Shown here: one piece after another, positions 42,210-50,995 of the stretch
Layout: every line of letters starts with the position of its first letter
How positions within the stretch are numbered: position 1 is the first letter of the stretch
DNA from: Flavonifractor sp. An10
GTDB lineage: Bacteria > Bacillota > Clostridia > Oscillospirales > Oscillospiraceae
Reading direction: 5' to 3'
DNA length: 64,000 nucleotides
Assembly: GCF_002161215.1 (NCBI RefSeq)
Contig: NZ_NFMB01000005.1
Coordinates: forward strand, 124,001 to 188,000
Notes under the pieces: model-generated
What the model was told of the DNA's origin: nothing
Database searches by the model: none
The model's input: only the letters and a program-made list of their open reading frames with translations
Made by a program: the position numbers and the translations under genes

Positions 42210-42914
42210 TTACAGGTGGAAGCGCCGCCGAACCTCCTCCCGCAGGGAGGGCACCCGGCGGATGATGATCAGGGGGATCACCATGCCCACGCACACCACC
42301 AGCACCACCAGAGACCAGCCCGGCGCCCAGGTGTGGAACAGCCAGCGGTCTACCAGCAGCTCCACCCCCAGCAGGAAGATCCCCACGCTGCCGATGAGGA
42401 TGGTGAGGGTGGTGATGGGGGAGCGGTGATAGACCAGCAGCACCAGCCCCAGCACAAGCAGCACCGCGCCCCCCCACAGGATCAGCGGCGCGGCCAGGCC
42501 CAGGAACCAGGTGCGCCCGTCCAGATCCACCGAGATCAGGTAGACGTACAGGAGCACCGCCCCGATGCCCACCGCCAGCCGGAGAAGCAGGTGCATCCCC
42601 CGGGCCAGCAGGGGCGGCACCAGCCACAGCCACAGCATGGCCGCCGCCCCGATGACGTACAGCGACCAGGCCCGCCCGGCGTGGAGGAACAGGTTGAGCA
42701 CACCGCAGCACACCGCCACCGAGGCCAGCATGGCGGTGATCAGCAGGCCCACCTCCACCTTGGATACAGGGGCCACCTCCCCCCGCCGGGTGGGAAAGGG
42801 CTTGGGCGAATCGGTATCCACCGGCTGGCGGGGATCCGCCACCGGCGTATGGCACAGGGGGCAGAAGGACGCGGTGGGATCCAGCTCCACCCCGCAGTGG
42901 ACACAGTAGGACAT
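42210..42914 (-). CDS. zinc-ribbon membrane protein
   Basis: 234 residues. The N-terminus is a zinc ribbon (YCVHCGVELDPTASFCPLCHTPV, two C-x2-C pairs), then a 25-residue linker and six hydrophobic segments. ATG 42914 has AAAGGAGG 9 bases upstream. It lies 22 bases after the acyltransferase gene at 42937 and is probably in the same operon. Such proteins often sense or scaffold membrane processes; the exact role is unknown. Confidence 0.82.
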   Translation of the reverse strand: MSYCVHCGVELDPTASFCPLCHTPVADPRQPVDTDSPKPFPTRRGEVAPVSKVEVGLLITAMLASVAVCCGVLNLFLHAGRAWSLYVIGAAAMLWLWLVPPLLARGMHLLLRLAVGIGAVLLYVYLISVDLDGRTWFLGLAAPLILWGGAVLLVLGLVLLVYHRSPITTLTILIGSVGIFLLGVELLVDRWLFHTWAPGWSLVVLVVCVGMVIPLIIIRRVPSLREEVRRRFHL

Positions 42915-42936
42915 GGGCGTTGCCTCCTTTCGGTTA

Positions 42937-44214
42937 TCAGGTGCGGTTGCTCTCCACCCTGACATGGATGCCCTCCCGCACCAGGAAGCGGAAAAACTCC
43001 CGCTCGGTGTCGGACTCCTGCCCCGTGCCGGCAAAGGTGATCTCCATGGTGTCGCCGTAGCTGATGGAGGCGCAGTTGGGCCGCGGGGTGGTGTTCTGCC
43101 CCAGGATGACCTCCATGCGCACAATATGGGGGGCCATCTCCTCCGGCACCGGGAAGGGGCCGGGGTTGGTATAGGTGCCCGAGTAGGGCAGCACCCCCGC
43201 CAGCTTGTAGCCCAGGGCCATCACCGGGTTTTTCAGGACAATGGGCACCAGCTGGAGCAGCCGGTTGCGGGTGAAGCGGACATTGCCCGCCAGCTCGGCC
43301 TGCATCTGCTGCCGGTTGATGCGCAGGCGCAGGTAGTGGTGCACCTGGGAGAGCACCTCCTCAAAGGTGTAGCTGCCCAGGGACGGGTCGATGGCGGGCC
43401 GGGCGGTGAGGATGAAGTTGCGCAGGCTCTCGGTGGGGAACCAGGGCCGCAGGTTGATGGGGATGGCCAGGGCCACCGGCCGCTCCCGCCGGGGGGCCTC
43501 CCGGTGCTGTTTGTCCAGCAGCACCTTGAGCAGCACCGCCGTCAGGTACTCGGTGATAGACACGCCGTACCCCTTGGCCTTCTCCCTGAGGGCGGACACG
43601 GAGCAGAAGCCCATGGTGACGTTGAGGGTATAGAAGGGCTCCGCCGTGCCGTTGTTCTGGTAGGCCTTCTCCCCCCGCTTTTCCCGCCGGGGGCGGACGG
43701 TGGCATAGCGGCCGTAGGCGTCCTCCCGCTCCTCCTTCCGGGGCGGCTCCTCCACGTCCAGGATGCCGTGGGTGTTGGGGATGTCATGCCCCAGCTCCCG
43801 CAGGTACACCGCCAGCAGGGTCTTGAAGAACACCAGGGCGCCGCCGCCGTCGCTGACGGCGTGGAATACCTCCAGGGAGATGCGCCGGTCGTAGACGTAG
43901 AACCGCACCAGCCAGCCGTTGTCCTCCCGGAAGCGCACCGGCTGGCAGGGGTTGGAGATGTCCTCCTTCACGAAGGGGCCGGGGGCCGGGTTCGGCTCAA
44001 AGTAATACCAGAAGGCCCCCTTCCGGATGCGCACGCCGAAGGAGGGGAAGCGGGGCATGGTCTTGTCCACCGCCCGCTGGAGGGCCGCCCGATCCACCTT
44101 CTCCGCCATCACCGCCGAAAACCGGTAGATGGCGGAGTACTTCTCCTTCTGCAGGGCGGAATAGAGCACCGCCGCGTTGTCCAGGGGATACCACTCCCCC
44201 GCCGCCTTGGCCAT
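42937..44214 (-). CDS. condensation-domain/alcohol acetyltransferase-like acyltransferase
   Basis: 425 residues from ATG 44214 (GAGAGGGGGG site). The CoA-dependent acyltransferase fold shared by alcohol acetyltransferases, PapA proteins and NRPS condensation domains: the catalytic H-x3-D-G motif is EVFHAVSDGGGALVFFKTLL (residues about 120-140), and a second family block is PVALAIPINLRPWFPTESLRNFILTARP. No carrier protein or synthetase is nearby. The neighbouring zinc-ribbon membrane protein suggests action on a lipid or surface molecule; this is inference. Confidence 0.82.
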   Translation of the reverse strand: MAKAAGEWYPLDNAAVLYSALQKEKYSAIYRFSAVMAEKVDRAALQRAVDKTMPRFPSFGVRIRKGAFWYYFEPNPAPGPFVKEDISNPCQPVRFREDNGWLVRFYVYDRRISLEVFHAVSDGGGALVFFKTLLAVYLRELGHDIPNTHGILDVEEPPRKEEREDAYGRYATVRPRREKRGEKAYQNNGTAEPFYTLNVTMGFCSVSALREKAKGYGVSITEYLTAVLLKVLLDKQHREAPRRERPVALAIPINLRPWFPTESLRNFILTARPAIDPSLGSYTFEEVLSQVHHYLRLRINRQQMQAELAGNVRFTRNRLLQLVPIVLKNPVMALGYKLAGVLPYSGTYTNPGPFPVPEEMAPHIVRMEVILGQNTTPRPNCASISYGDTMEITFAGTGQESDTEREFFRFLVREGIHVRVESNRT

Positions 44215-44344
44215 CTGCTGCCCCCCTCTCTGCAATCTGGTTTTCATAATTATATCACACTCTCTCGGTCGCCACAAGGGGAAACGCCCCGGAGGGGCGT
44301 GGGGACGGAAAAGTATGCTGTGGGCCGTTTGTGTTATAAAATTC

Positions 44345-44480
44345 TATATAAGTGCCAACTCTTCCATGAACTGGCGCTCGGAGTAATATTAGGCCCGATA
44401 AATCTCCTCACGTTCCATGGAAGCAAAAAAGGATTCTTCCACAGCATTGTCGTGAGGACGGGCGGACTTTGAAAAAGATT
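44345..44480 (-). pseudogene. C-terminal fragment of an IS3-family transposase
   Basis: On the minus strand SKSARPHDNAVEESFFASME is followed by REEIYRA, a version of the DDE transposase end of IS3/IS150 OrfB (usually G-N-x-x-D-N-A-x-x-E-S-F-F, the last catalytic Glu). A stop (TAA, 44389-44391) interrupts it, and the continuation YYSERQFMEELALI follows in the same frame. The N-terminal and central catalytic parts are missing. It is a relic only. Confidence 0.75.
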
Positions 44481-45050
44481 GGACAACTTTATCAATATTA
44501 TTGAAGACCCAGATGGGGATAAGAAAGTCCTCTTTTCTCCGGCGTCTTTTTGTAGTTCGAAAACCCCCGGCTATGCCGGGAGGTCTATTATGCCTGCGAC
44601 AAAAAAGACGGCATTCACCCGCTCCCATGCTCCTCCTTTCCAACCGCGACTCGCTGCGCTGGGCTCGCGATTGGTGAGCCGCCCTGTGGGCGACCTTCTC
44701 CGTTATTAAGAGAATATAGATTTTAACCATCCCTTGGATCCGTTGCAAAATGTGGTTTTCCGGGCCCAAGCAGAAAATTGACGCATGAAAAAGTTGCTAA
44801 GAACTGTCAAACTAGCGGTTTCTTAGTAACTTTTCCTTTGGCCTGTGTTTTTGCAATTCCATGCTCAGGGCGGCAGAGTCGTCCTTCCGCCAAGGTTTTG
44901 GCCTTTGGCCGAAACGCTTGTACTGTGCAAAGGTGCCGCCGGCCAGAAGGCCGGATTCGCCTGCCTGAAAATATCTAGACTGATCTGGCCTTTCACAAGC
45001 CGGCGGAAATCGGATGATCTCCGCCGGTTTCGTTACTTTTTATGGAAGTC
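44481..45050. other. non-coding stretch with insertion-sequence debris
   Basis: 570 bases without a supportable gene. A CCCCGGC/GCCGGG palindrome at 44565-44580 resembles the right end of the IS200 copy at 45764-45782, so it may be the end of a lost relative. Other stems are AAAAGTTGCTAAGAA with TTCTTAGTAACTTTT (about 44788-44832), and CCGGCGGA with TCCGCCGG (about 44999-45027) followed by a T-rich run. Confidence 0.45.
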
Positions 45051-45784
45051 AAAACCTCCGGCTAAGCCGGAGGCTTGAGTAGGCCCTATAAGGGCCTGAT
45101 ACGGACGAAGCCCCTTAAGGGGCCCCGAAAGGTTTGCCGACTGCATTTCTTTCTCGGGCTACCCCTTAAGGGGTTCCTTTTATGCCTTCCTGTTCTCGCG
45201 ACCCGTAAACGGGTCAACAAACTCTTTCAGGCCTATCTGGTCTGCTATTTGATCCGATGCCAGTTGGTTTCGGATATACTCTGCTATTTGCTTTTTATTC
45301 CGTCCCACTGTATCCACATAATATCCTCTGGCCCAAAAGTGCCGATTTCCATACTTATACTTCAAATTTGCATGCCGATCAAATATCATCAGACTACTTT
45401 TCCCTTTCAAATACCCCATAATCTGTGATACGCTGTACTTGGGTGGGATACTTATCAACATATGTATATGGTCTGGGCACGCTCTGGCTTCTATAATCTC
45501 TATGCCCTTTTGCTGACACAGTTTTCTTAATATTACTCCTATATCTTGTTTTATCTGACTATATATCTCCATCCTTCGATATTTGGGTGCAAATACGATG
45601 TGATATTGACACCTCCAACTTGTATGCTCTAAACTACTTATGTCTTTGTCTTTCACGATGAAGACCTCCCTGTTATCGTAGTTGTGTGGTCGGCAAACCA
45701 CTTCTACCTTATCAGGGAGTTTTTTCTTTTTCTACTTTTCTCCTCGCTATAAGCTATTTTTTACCCCCGGCATAGCCGGGGGTT
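45051..45784 (-). mobile_element. IS200/IS605-family insertion sequence
   Basis: A single transposase gene flanked by subterminal hairpins, as in IS200: CCTCCGGC-TAA-GCCGGAGG at 45055-45073 on the 3' side and CCCCCGGC-ATA-GCCGGGGG at 45764-45782 on the 5' side. There are no inverted ends, as expected for single-strand transposition. No tnpB is present. Further hairpins (CCCCTTAAGGGG near 45112-45123 and CCTATAAGG near 45085) lie between the gene and the 3' end. Exact ends are estimates. Confidence 0.8.
45180..45656 (-). CDS. tnpA: IS200-type transposase TnpA (HUH Y1)
   Basis: 158 residues from GTG 45656 (GGGAGG site). HUH motif is in ACPDHIHMLISIPPKYSVSQ (H-I-H). The catalytic tyrosine lies in GYYVDTVGRNKKQIAEYI. 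It begins with LEHTSWRCQYHIVFAPKYRR, the common start of the family. Full length, no disruption, so the element could be active. The DNA is distinctly AT-richer than its surroundings, indicating recent arrival. Confidence 0.94.
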   Translation of the reverse strand: MKDKDISSLEHTSWRCQYHIVFAPKYRRMEIYSQIKQDIGVILRKLCQQKGIEIIEARACPDHIHMLISIPPKYSVSQIMGYLKGKSSLMIFDRHANLKYKYGNRHFWARGYYVDTVGRNKKQIAEYIRNQLASDQIADQIGLKEFVDPFTGRENRKA

Positions 45785-45804
45785 GCCTTTGGCGCCACCA
45801 ACCG

Positions 45805-45844
45805 GAAAGTGACGGAGAGGATATTCATCCTCTCCGTCACTTTC
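45805..45844 (-). terminator. terminator of the integrase gene
   Basis: GAAAGTGACGGAGAGGA and TCCTCTCCGTCACTTTC, perfect 17-base arms with a 6-base loop, just after the integrase stop. Confidence 0.75.
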
Positions 45845-45856
45845 TGCTGCTCTGTG

Positions 45857-46906
45857 TTACAGCACCTGCGCCATGAAATTCCCCATCTTTTCGGCGGCCT
45901 TCTCCTGCATCCGCCGGTTGGTGTGGGTGTAGGTGCGCAGGGTGAACCCGGCATCGTAGTGTCCCAGCATGGCGGACACCGTTTTTACATCCACACCGCT
46001 CTGGAGCGCCACCGTGGCAAAAGTGTGGCGCAGATCGTGAAATCTGACATACTCCAGCCCGGCATCCTTCAAGATCTTCTTGTGGAGGTTCACGATGGAG
46101 TCAGGGTGGTACATACCACCGGTCTTGGGAGATGGAAACAGATAGGGGCTCTCCGGGTGCCACTGGTGCTCCTGCACCAGCAGCTCCACCGCCTCCCGTG
46201 GGATGGAGATCTCCCGGACGGAGTTGGAGGTCTTGGGCTGGCAGATGGCCAGCTCTCCCTGGGGATTCCGCCCCACCTGCTTGCTCACCGAGATGGTTCC
46301 GTGCTCCACGTCCAGGTCGGTCCAGAGGAGAGCGGCCAGCTCGCCCTTCCGGATGCCGCTGACCAGCTCCAGGTAGAACAGGGCCAGCACGCCCCGGCGC
46401 TCCGCCGCCTCCAGATAGGCCCTCATATCCTCCGGTTTCAGGATTCTCATCTCCTGCCGCTGGAGCTTGGGTACAATGCAGTCCTCAGCCGGGTTGTGGA
46501 GGAGCAGTCTCTCCTTCACCGCCCGGTCCAGGGCACTGTGGAGCATGGTGTGGACGCCCCGGATGGTGGAACTGCTCAGGCCAGGGTGTTTGGTCTTCTG
46601 CGCGGCTCTGCGGCGGCCGTTCTGCTGCAGCTCCCGGTAAAGGTTCTGAATCTGCCGGGTGGTCAGCTGGTTGAGCTTGACCTCCCCGATGTAGGGGATC
46701 GTGTGCAGCTCAATACCCCGCCGGTAATACTCCGCCGTAGAAAATCGCAGGTTGGGTTTAGCGTAGACCTCAAACCACAGCCTCAGCCACTCCGCCACCG
46801 TGTATTTCCCTGCCCTGGTTATGTCCAGACTGCTGGCTTCCTCTATGCCGGAGGAAAGAGGTTTCTCTTTGTTTTGCGGCGCAAATTTTACGTTCTTAGT
46901 CCGCAA
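45857..46906 (-). CDS. tyrosine-type site-specific integrase, orphan
   Basis: About 349 residues. SAM-like core-binding domain (TVAEWLRLWFEVYAKPNLRFSTAEYYRRGI), then catalytic domain with LELVSGIRKGELAALLW (Arg), RFHDLRHTFATVAL (His-x-x-Arg), MLGHYDAGFTLRTYTH (His, Tyr). All catalytic residues are in place. The start is unclear: TTG 46906 has no ribosome site, and the usual N-terminal arm-binding domain of Clostridial ICE integrases is absent, so the protein may be N-terminally truncated. No conjugation or excision gene is adjacent. Confidence 0.82.
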   Translation of the reverse strand: MRTKNVKFAPQNKEKPLSSGIEEASSLDITRAGKYTVAEWLRLWFEVYAKPNLRFSTAEYYRRGIELHTIPYIGEVKLNQLTTRQIQNLYRELQQNGRRRAAQKTKHPGLSSSTIRGVHTMLHSALDRAVKERLLLHNPAEDCIVPKLQRQEMRILKPEDMRAYLEAAERRGVLALFYLELVSGIRKGELAALLWTDLDVEHGTISVSKQVGRNPQGELAICQPKTSNSVREISIPREAVELLVQEHQWHPESPYLFPSPKTGGMYHPDSIVNLHKKILKDAGLEYVRFHDLRHTFATVALQSGVDVKTVSAMLGHYDAGFTLRTYTHTNRRMQEKAAEKMGNFMAQVL

Positions 46907-47022
46907 CGTCGGTCAAAAGGCCGAAACCGGCTGGGAACACTGGATTTCCCAAAACCACCGACCACCTGAAACCGCCGACCGAGGTGAAAGGGTGCACCTT
47001 CTTTTATCCTAGTACGAAAATC

Positions 47023-47065
47023 GAACGCCTCCAAAGGGCCCGAAACGGGGCCCCCGGAGGCGTTC
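47023..47065. terminator. hairpin between GLUG gene and integrase region
   Basis: GAACGCCTCC and GGAGGCGTTC enclose a second stem (GGGCCC/GGGCCCC). It lies 46 bases after the large gene at 47111 and may end its transcript. Confidence 0.6.
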
Positions 47066-47110
47066 TTCCTTGTTGTGGAGAGATGTGAAATTTTATAGCT
47101 ATCTCCTGGT

Positions 47111-50100
47111 TCAACGTCCCTTTTTCCGCATGCGGCGCAGCACGCAGAAGATAACAGCCAACAGCAGCAGGCAGCCTATTCCGACGATAATCCAGACAAA
47201 GAGACTGCCGGGCTGCTCGGTCACGCAGAAGGTGATCTCCCCGGTCTGACTGGTGAGCAGCAGATATTGCCCGTCAATCTCAAAATCCGCCTGAGACCAG
47301 CCGTTCTCGTCCTTTACCCACAGCGCCCAGCGCTTGCCGGAGTCCGGCAGGCGGTAGTGGACTGTGTAGGACACCTGCTCCAGATCCGGGTCGTCCACTG
47401 TGACGGTATAGGCGGTGCCGGTGTGGGGCTGGCCCCGGTCATCGCTCCAGGTCACGTCCTCCGTGGTGTGGGCGACCTCCGCCCGGCTGCTGAAGCTGCC
47501 GTCCACCAGGATTTCTGGAAGTTCTCCTCCATCGGTCAGGGCCGAGGAATATGGCGTGTACTCCGCCTCCAGGGTCTGGCTGGCGGTCAGATGGGTATAG
47601 TCCAGCTCCGGCCAGGACGCGGAATATCCTTTTTTCGCGGGGATCTCCGGCAGGGATTCGATCCCCTCCCCGTACTGGAAGGGAACCACGGCCACGGTGA
47701 CGCCGTCGGCCACAAAGGTCAGCTCCAGCCGGGAAAACAGCTCGGGCACCCCCTCCGTGCTGCACAGTGCATCGAAATTCACCGGCTCCGCCTTCCCGGC
47801 GTAGCTGATGCCGTCCAGCGCGCCCAGGCTCTCGCTGGTAAAGGTATTGCCGGAGATGGCGCCGCCGCTGTCCACGTCTCCCGCCACGGCGCCCAGATAG
47901 GCGGAGCCCTCGTCGACGGTCACCAGGGTGTGGCAGTTTACCAGGGTGGCCCCCAGCCCGGCCACGCCGCCCACATAGTCTCCGCCGGACAGGCGGCACT
48001 TGCTCCAGCTGTCCCGGATGCTGCCCCAGGAGGCCCCGGCGATGCCGCCTACATAGTCGCCGTCACTGCTGGAGACAGCGCCGTAATTCTCGCAGTTTCC
48101 GACCCGTCCCAGATCCATCAGGCCCACAATGCCGCCGGCATAGTCCTGCTTGCCGGTGATCTCTCCCGTATTGATGCAGGAGGCGACCACGGCCTTGGTC
48201 TGATACCGGAAGTCCAGAGAGCGGTCGCCCTCCTGGATCAGGTCGTCCTCCGGATCAAAGTCGTACTCGATAGCCATGGAGCCCACGATCCCGGCCACAT
48301 TGATATCCCCCTCCACAGTCCCGTCGTTCCGGGCGTCGGACAGATACCCCGTATCTGTGGTCTCAGGCGCTTCGTCTGACACATCCTCAAACCGATCCTC
48401 AACCTCCTCGCCGGAACCGGCCAGAATATCCCGGAGCAGATCGGTGATCACGCCGAACTGTTCATTGATGGCGTCCAGATCGTCCAGCAGGATGTCCGTG
48501 CTGTTGGACACGGAATCCCGCAGGACGTCCCCGTCCTCCAGCAGGCCTGAGAAGATGTCTCCCAGGGCATCCCCCTGCTCCTGGATCTCGCTGCTGATGG
48601 GGTGAATGGTGATGGTGGGCATCTCGGACAGCTGGTACAGTACATCACAGAGATCCTCGCTGAGCTCTGAGGCCAGGGCGGCCAGCTCCTCCATGGTATC
48701 TCCGGCGTTCCGCAATTCGTCCATGGCGTCTCCGGCCTGCTCCAGCAGCTCCCACAGCAGGCGGACGGCGTCCTCTCCGCTGTCCACACTGCGCGTCAAT
48801 GCCCGCAGCGCGGAGGCCAGACTATCCCCGGCGGCCCGGGCCTCCCGGTGGGCGGCCTCCAGCTCCTCAGTATCCACAGAGGGCAATACCAGCTTCGCCG
48901 CGGCCGCCCCGATCTCCCGGGCGGCCGTCTTTGCCTGTTCCAGGCTGGCATAGATGGCAGTCAGCTCGGCCCGGAGCGCCTCGGCGGCATGCTGAGCCGC
49001 CTCTGTTCCGGCCAGTGCCGCGAGGGCGCCCTCCACCTCCGCGGCGGCCTGCTCTGCGGCGGCAATGGCATTATTCAGCTCATCCAGCGCTGTTTGCAGA
49101 TTCTCCCCGGCTTCAGTGTCTCCCAAATGTTTTAGGATGTCGTCCACTTCCGCCTGCGCGGCCGCAAGCTGCTGGGACGCCGTCCGTAAGCTCTCATAGG
49201 CGGTGGTCAAATCCGGCTCCCCGCCAGGGCCGGCATCCGCCAGCGCCTTGGCCAGCTCCGCGCCGGCCTCCCCAAATGCCTGACCGGCGGCCAGAAGGTT
49301 CCCGGCGGCGGCTTGCAGGCGCGCCAGTGTGTCCAGATCGGCCGTTCCGGGGCGGATCACCTGGGCAAGCGCGGCGCTGACCTCCTGCAGGTAGCCGGGA
49401 AGCGCCCCACAGGCGGCCTGAAATGCCTCCAGCTTTTCCAGGAACGCATCCCACTCCGGCGTCCCCCGAAGCTCGCCATCCGCCTCCTGAACGATTTGCC
49501 GCATCCGCCCAAGGCAGCCGGCAATATCTGAGAGGGCTGCGGACACTTCGGTAACTGCCGCCTGAATTTCCGACAGGGCGGTCTCCGTGTCCGGCTTTCC
49601 CAGTACATTGCGCAGATGGGCCAGGGCCGTTTTGAGGTGCTCCACGGCGTCCCGGCCGCGCCGGGCGGCGGAGCCCAGCTCTCCCATGGCATCCTCCATC
49701 TGCTCTGCCGCATCGGGTGCCAGGTCGCCGGCCTCCCGGGCCTCGTCCAACACATCATTCATCTGGCCGGCCAGCTCCTCCATCAGATCCATCGCGTCTG
49801 CGGCGTCGTTCAGGATGGGAGTCAGCTCGTCCATGAGCCAGGAGATCCGGGCGGACGCATCGTTGATCGCGTCGATGTTTTCATTGGCCCAGTCTGTGGC
49901 GGAGTCCATCAGATTACTCATGGCCTCCTGGGCCTCCCCAGCTCGGTCGGAAATGGCCTGCATCCGCTCCGAGAGTTCATCGGAGGTGCCGCGTACATCA
50001 TCGCTGGTCTGGTCGATCAGGCCCCGCAGCACATCCAATTCGTCCAGCAGGTCGCCCACCTGCCCCTCGTTGTAGAGGAGCCGCACCTCCGGCACCAGCT

Positions 50101-50995
50101 GCCCGGCGATACCGCCCACATCCTTCCGGCCCAGAATCGTCCCGGAATTGGTGCAGCCGTTCAGATAGCCGGACTGCCGCCCCACGATGCCGCCGATGTT
50201 ATACCCCACATGGGCGTACCCCACCGCCCCGGTGTTGACGCAGCCCTGCAGGATGCCGGAGGAAAACCCGGTGATGCCGCCGATGTCCGTACACACGGGC
50301 ACATTCTCCGCGGCGTTGAGCTGCTCCTGATTCCAATTGTCCAGGTTCAGCTCCGCGTCCACCTCCGTGGTGTTGATGCTGCCGCTGTTCTCACACTGGA
50401 TGATGGAGCCATAGTTCTGTCCGGCGATGCCGCCCACATAGTGCTCCCCGGTGACAGAGCCGGAGAAGGTGCAGTTGATAATCTGCCCCTGGGCCTCGTT
50501 GATACCCGCGATCCCGCCGATGCTGTCCGCCCCGCTGACCGACCCGGAAAACGAGCAGTTTGTGATGGTGCCCTGGTTCTCTCCTACCAGACCGCCCAGG
50601 GTGTTCTTGCGGTCAGTGGGGGCAATGGTGCCCGAGACGTGGAGGTCCCGCACGGCGCCGGTGGGCTGTATGTATCGGAACAGGCCCCGCACATTGCCGC
50701 TGCCGGTGAGAGACAGCCCGGAGATGGTGTGGCCCTGCCCCTCAAAGGTCCCGCCGAAGGTGGGGATTGGGGTGAAGTCCGCGCCGGTCAGGTCGATGTC
50801 CGCCTCCAGATAAACGGTCTTTCCCCGGGACCAGCTGTCCAGGGTGCAGTTTTGGGAAAGCTCCGCCAGATCCTCCGCCGTGCGCAGATGGATGGCAGCG
50901 GGGTCCTCCGCCGCCAGGGCGGCGGGGGCTATGAGGGAAAGGAGCAGAACCGCCGCTAAAAGGAGGCTCAGGAGCTTACTGATTTTCCGTTTCAT
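47111..50995 (-). CDS. very large membrane-anchored GLUG/coiled-coil surface protein
   Basis: 1294 residues. Signal peptide 1-28. Residues about 60-305 contain GLUG-like repeats (GGLVGENQGTITNCSFSGSV; GGIAGQNYGSIIQCENSGSI). From about 310 to 875 is a long alpha-helical, Ala/Glu-rich coiled-coil region. GLUG repeats resume at about 890-1060 (GGIVGLMDLGRVGNCENYGAV), followed by a beta domain. It ends with one membrane helix (about 1266-1287) and the basic tail RRMRKKGR. It overlaps the RND gene by 20 bases. The long helical insert between membrane-near ends recalls YhgE/Pip-type partners of MMPL pumps, but the sequence differs. Function unknown. Confidence 0.85.
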   Translation of the reverse strand: MKRKISKLLSLLLAAVLLLSLIAPAALAAEDPAAIHLRTAEDLAELSQNCTLDSWSRGKTVYLEADIDLTGADFTPIPTFGGTFEGQGHTISGLSLTGSGNVRGLFRYIQPTGAVRDLHVSGTIAPTDRKNTLGGLVGENQGTITNCSFSGSVSGADSIGGIAGINEAQGQIINCTFSGSVTGEHYVGGIAGQNYGSIIQCENSGSINTTEVDAELNLDNWNQEQLNAAENVPVCTDIGGITGFSSGILQGCVNTGAVGYAHVGYNIGGIVGRQSGYLNGCTNSGTILGRKDVGGIAGQLVPEVRLLYNEGQVGDLLDELDVLRGLIDQTSDDVRGTSDELSERMQAISDRAGEAQEAMSNLMDSATDWANENIDAINDASARISWLMDELTPILNDAADAMDLMEELAGQMNDVLDEAREAGDLAPDAAEQMEDAMGELGSAARRGRDAVEHLKTALAHLRNVLGKPDTETALSEIQAAVTEVSAALSDIAGCLGRMRQIVQEADGELRGTPEWDAFLEKLEAFQAACGALPGYLQEVSAALAQVIRPGTADLDTLARLQAAAGNLLAAGQAFGEAGAELAKALADAGPGGEPDLTTAYESLRTASQQLAAAQAEVDDILKHLGDTEAGENLQTALDELNNAIAAAEQAAAEVEGALAALAGTEAAQHAAEALRAELTAIYASLEQAKTAAREIGAAAAKLVLPSVDTEELEAAHREARAAGDSLASALRALTRSVDSGEDAVRLLWELLEQAGDAMDELRNAGDTMEELAALASELSEDLCDVLYQLSEMPTITIHPISSEIQEQGDALGDIFSGLLEDGDVLRDSVSNSTDILLDDLDAINEQFGVITDLLRDILAGSGEEVEDRFEDVSDEAPETTDTGYLSDARNDGTVEGDINVAGIVGSMAIEYDFDPEDDLIQEGDRSLDFRYQTKAVVASCINTGEITGKQDYAGGIVGLMDLGRVGNCENYGAVSSSDGDYVGGIAGASWGSIRDSWSKCRLSGGDYVGGVAGLGATLVNCHTLVTVDEGSAYLGAVAGDVDSGGAISGNTFTSESLGALDGISYAGKAEPVNFDALCSTEGVPELFSRLELTFVADGVTVAVVPFQYGEGIESLPEIPAKKGYSASWPELDYTHLTASQTLEAEYTPYSSALTDGGELPEILVDGSFSSRAEVAHTTEDVTWSDDRGQPHTGTAYTVTVDDPDLEQVSYTVHYRLPDSGKRWALWVKDENGWSQADFEIDGQYLLLTSQTGEITFCVTEQPGSLFVWIIVGIGCLLLLAVIFCVLRRMRKKGR

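Noticed and set aside
44788-45050. Possible guide RNA of an IS605/TnpB-type system beside the IS200 copy
   Set aside because: No tnpB or IscB gene is present in the element or nearby, and the stems are explained as terminator or debris.
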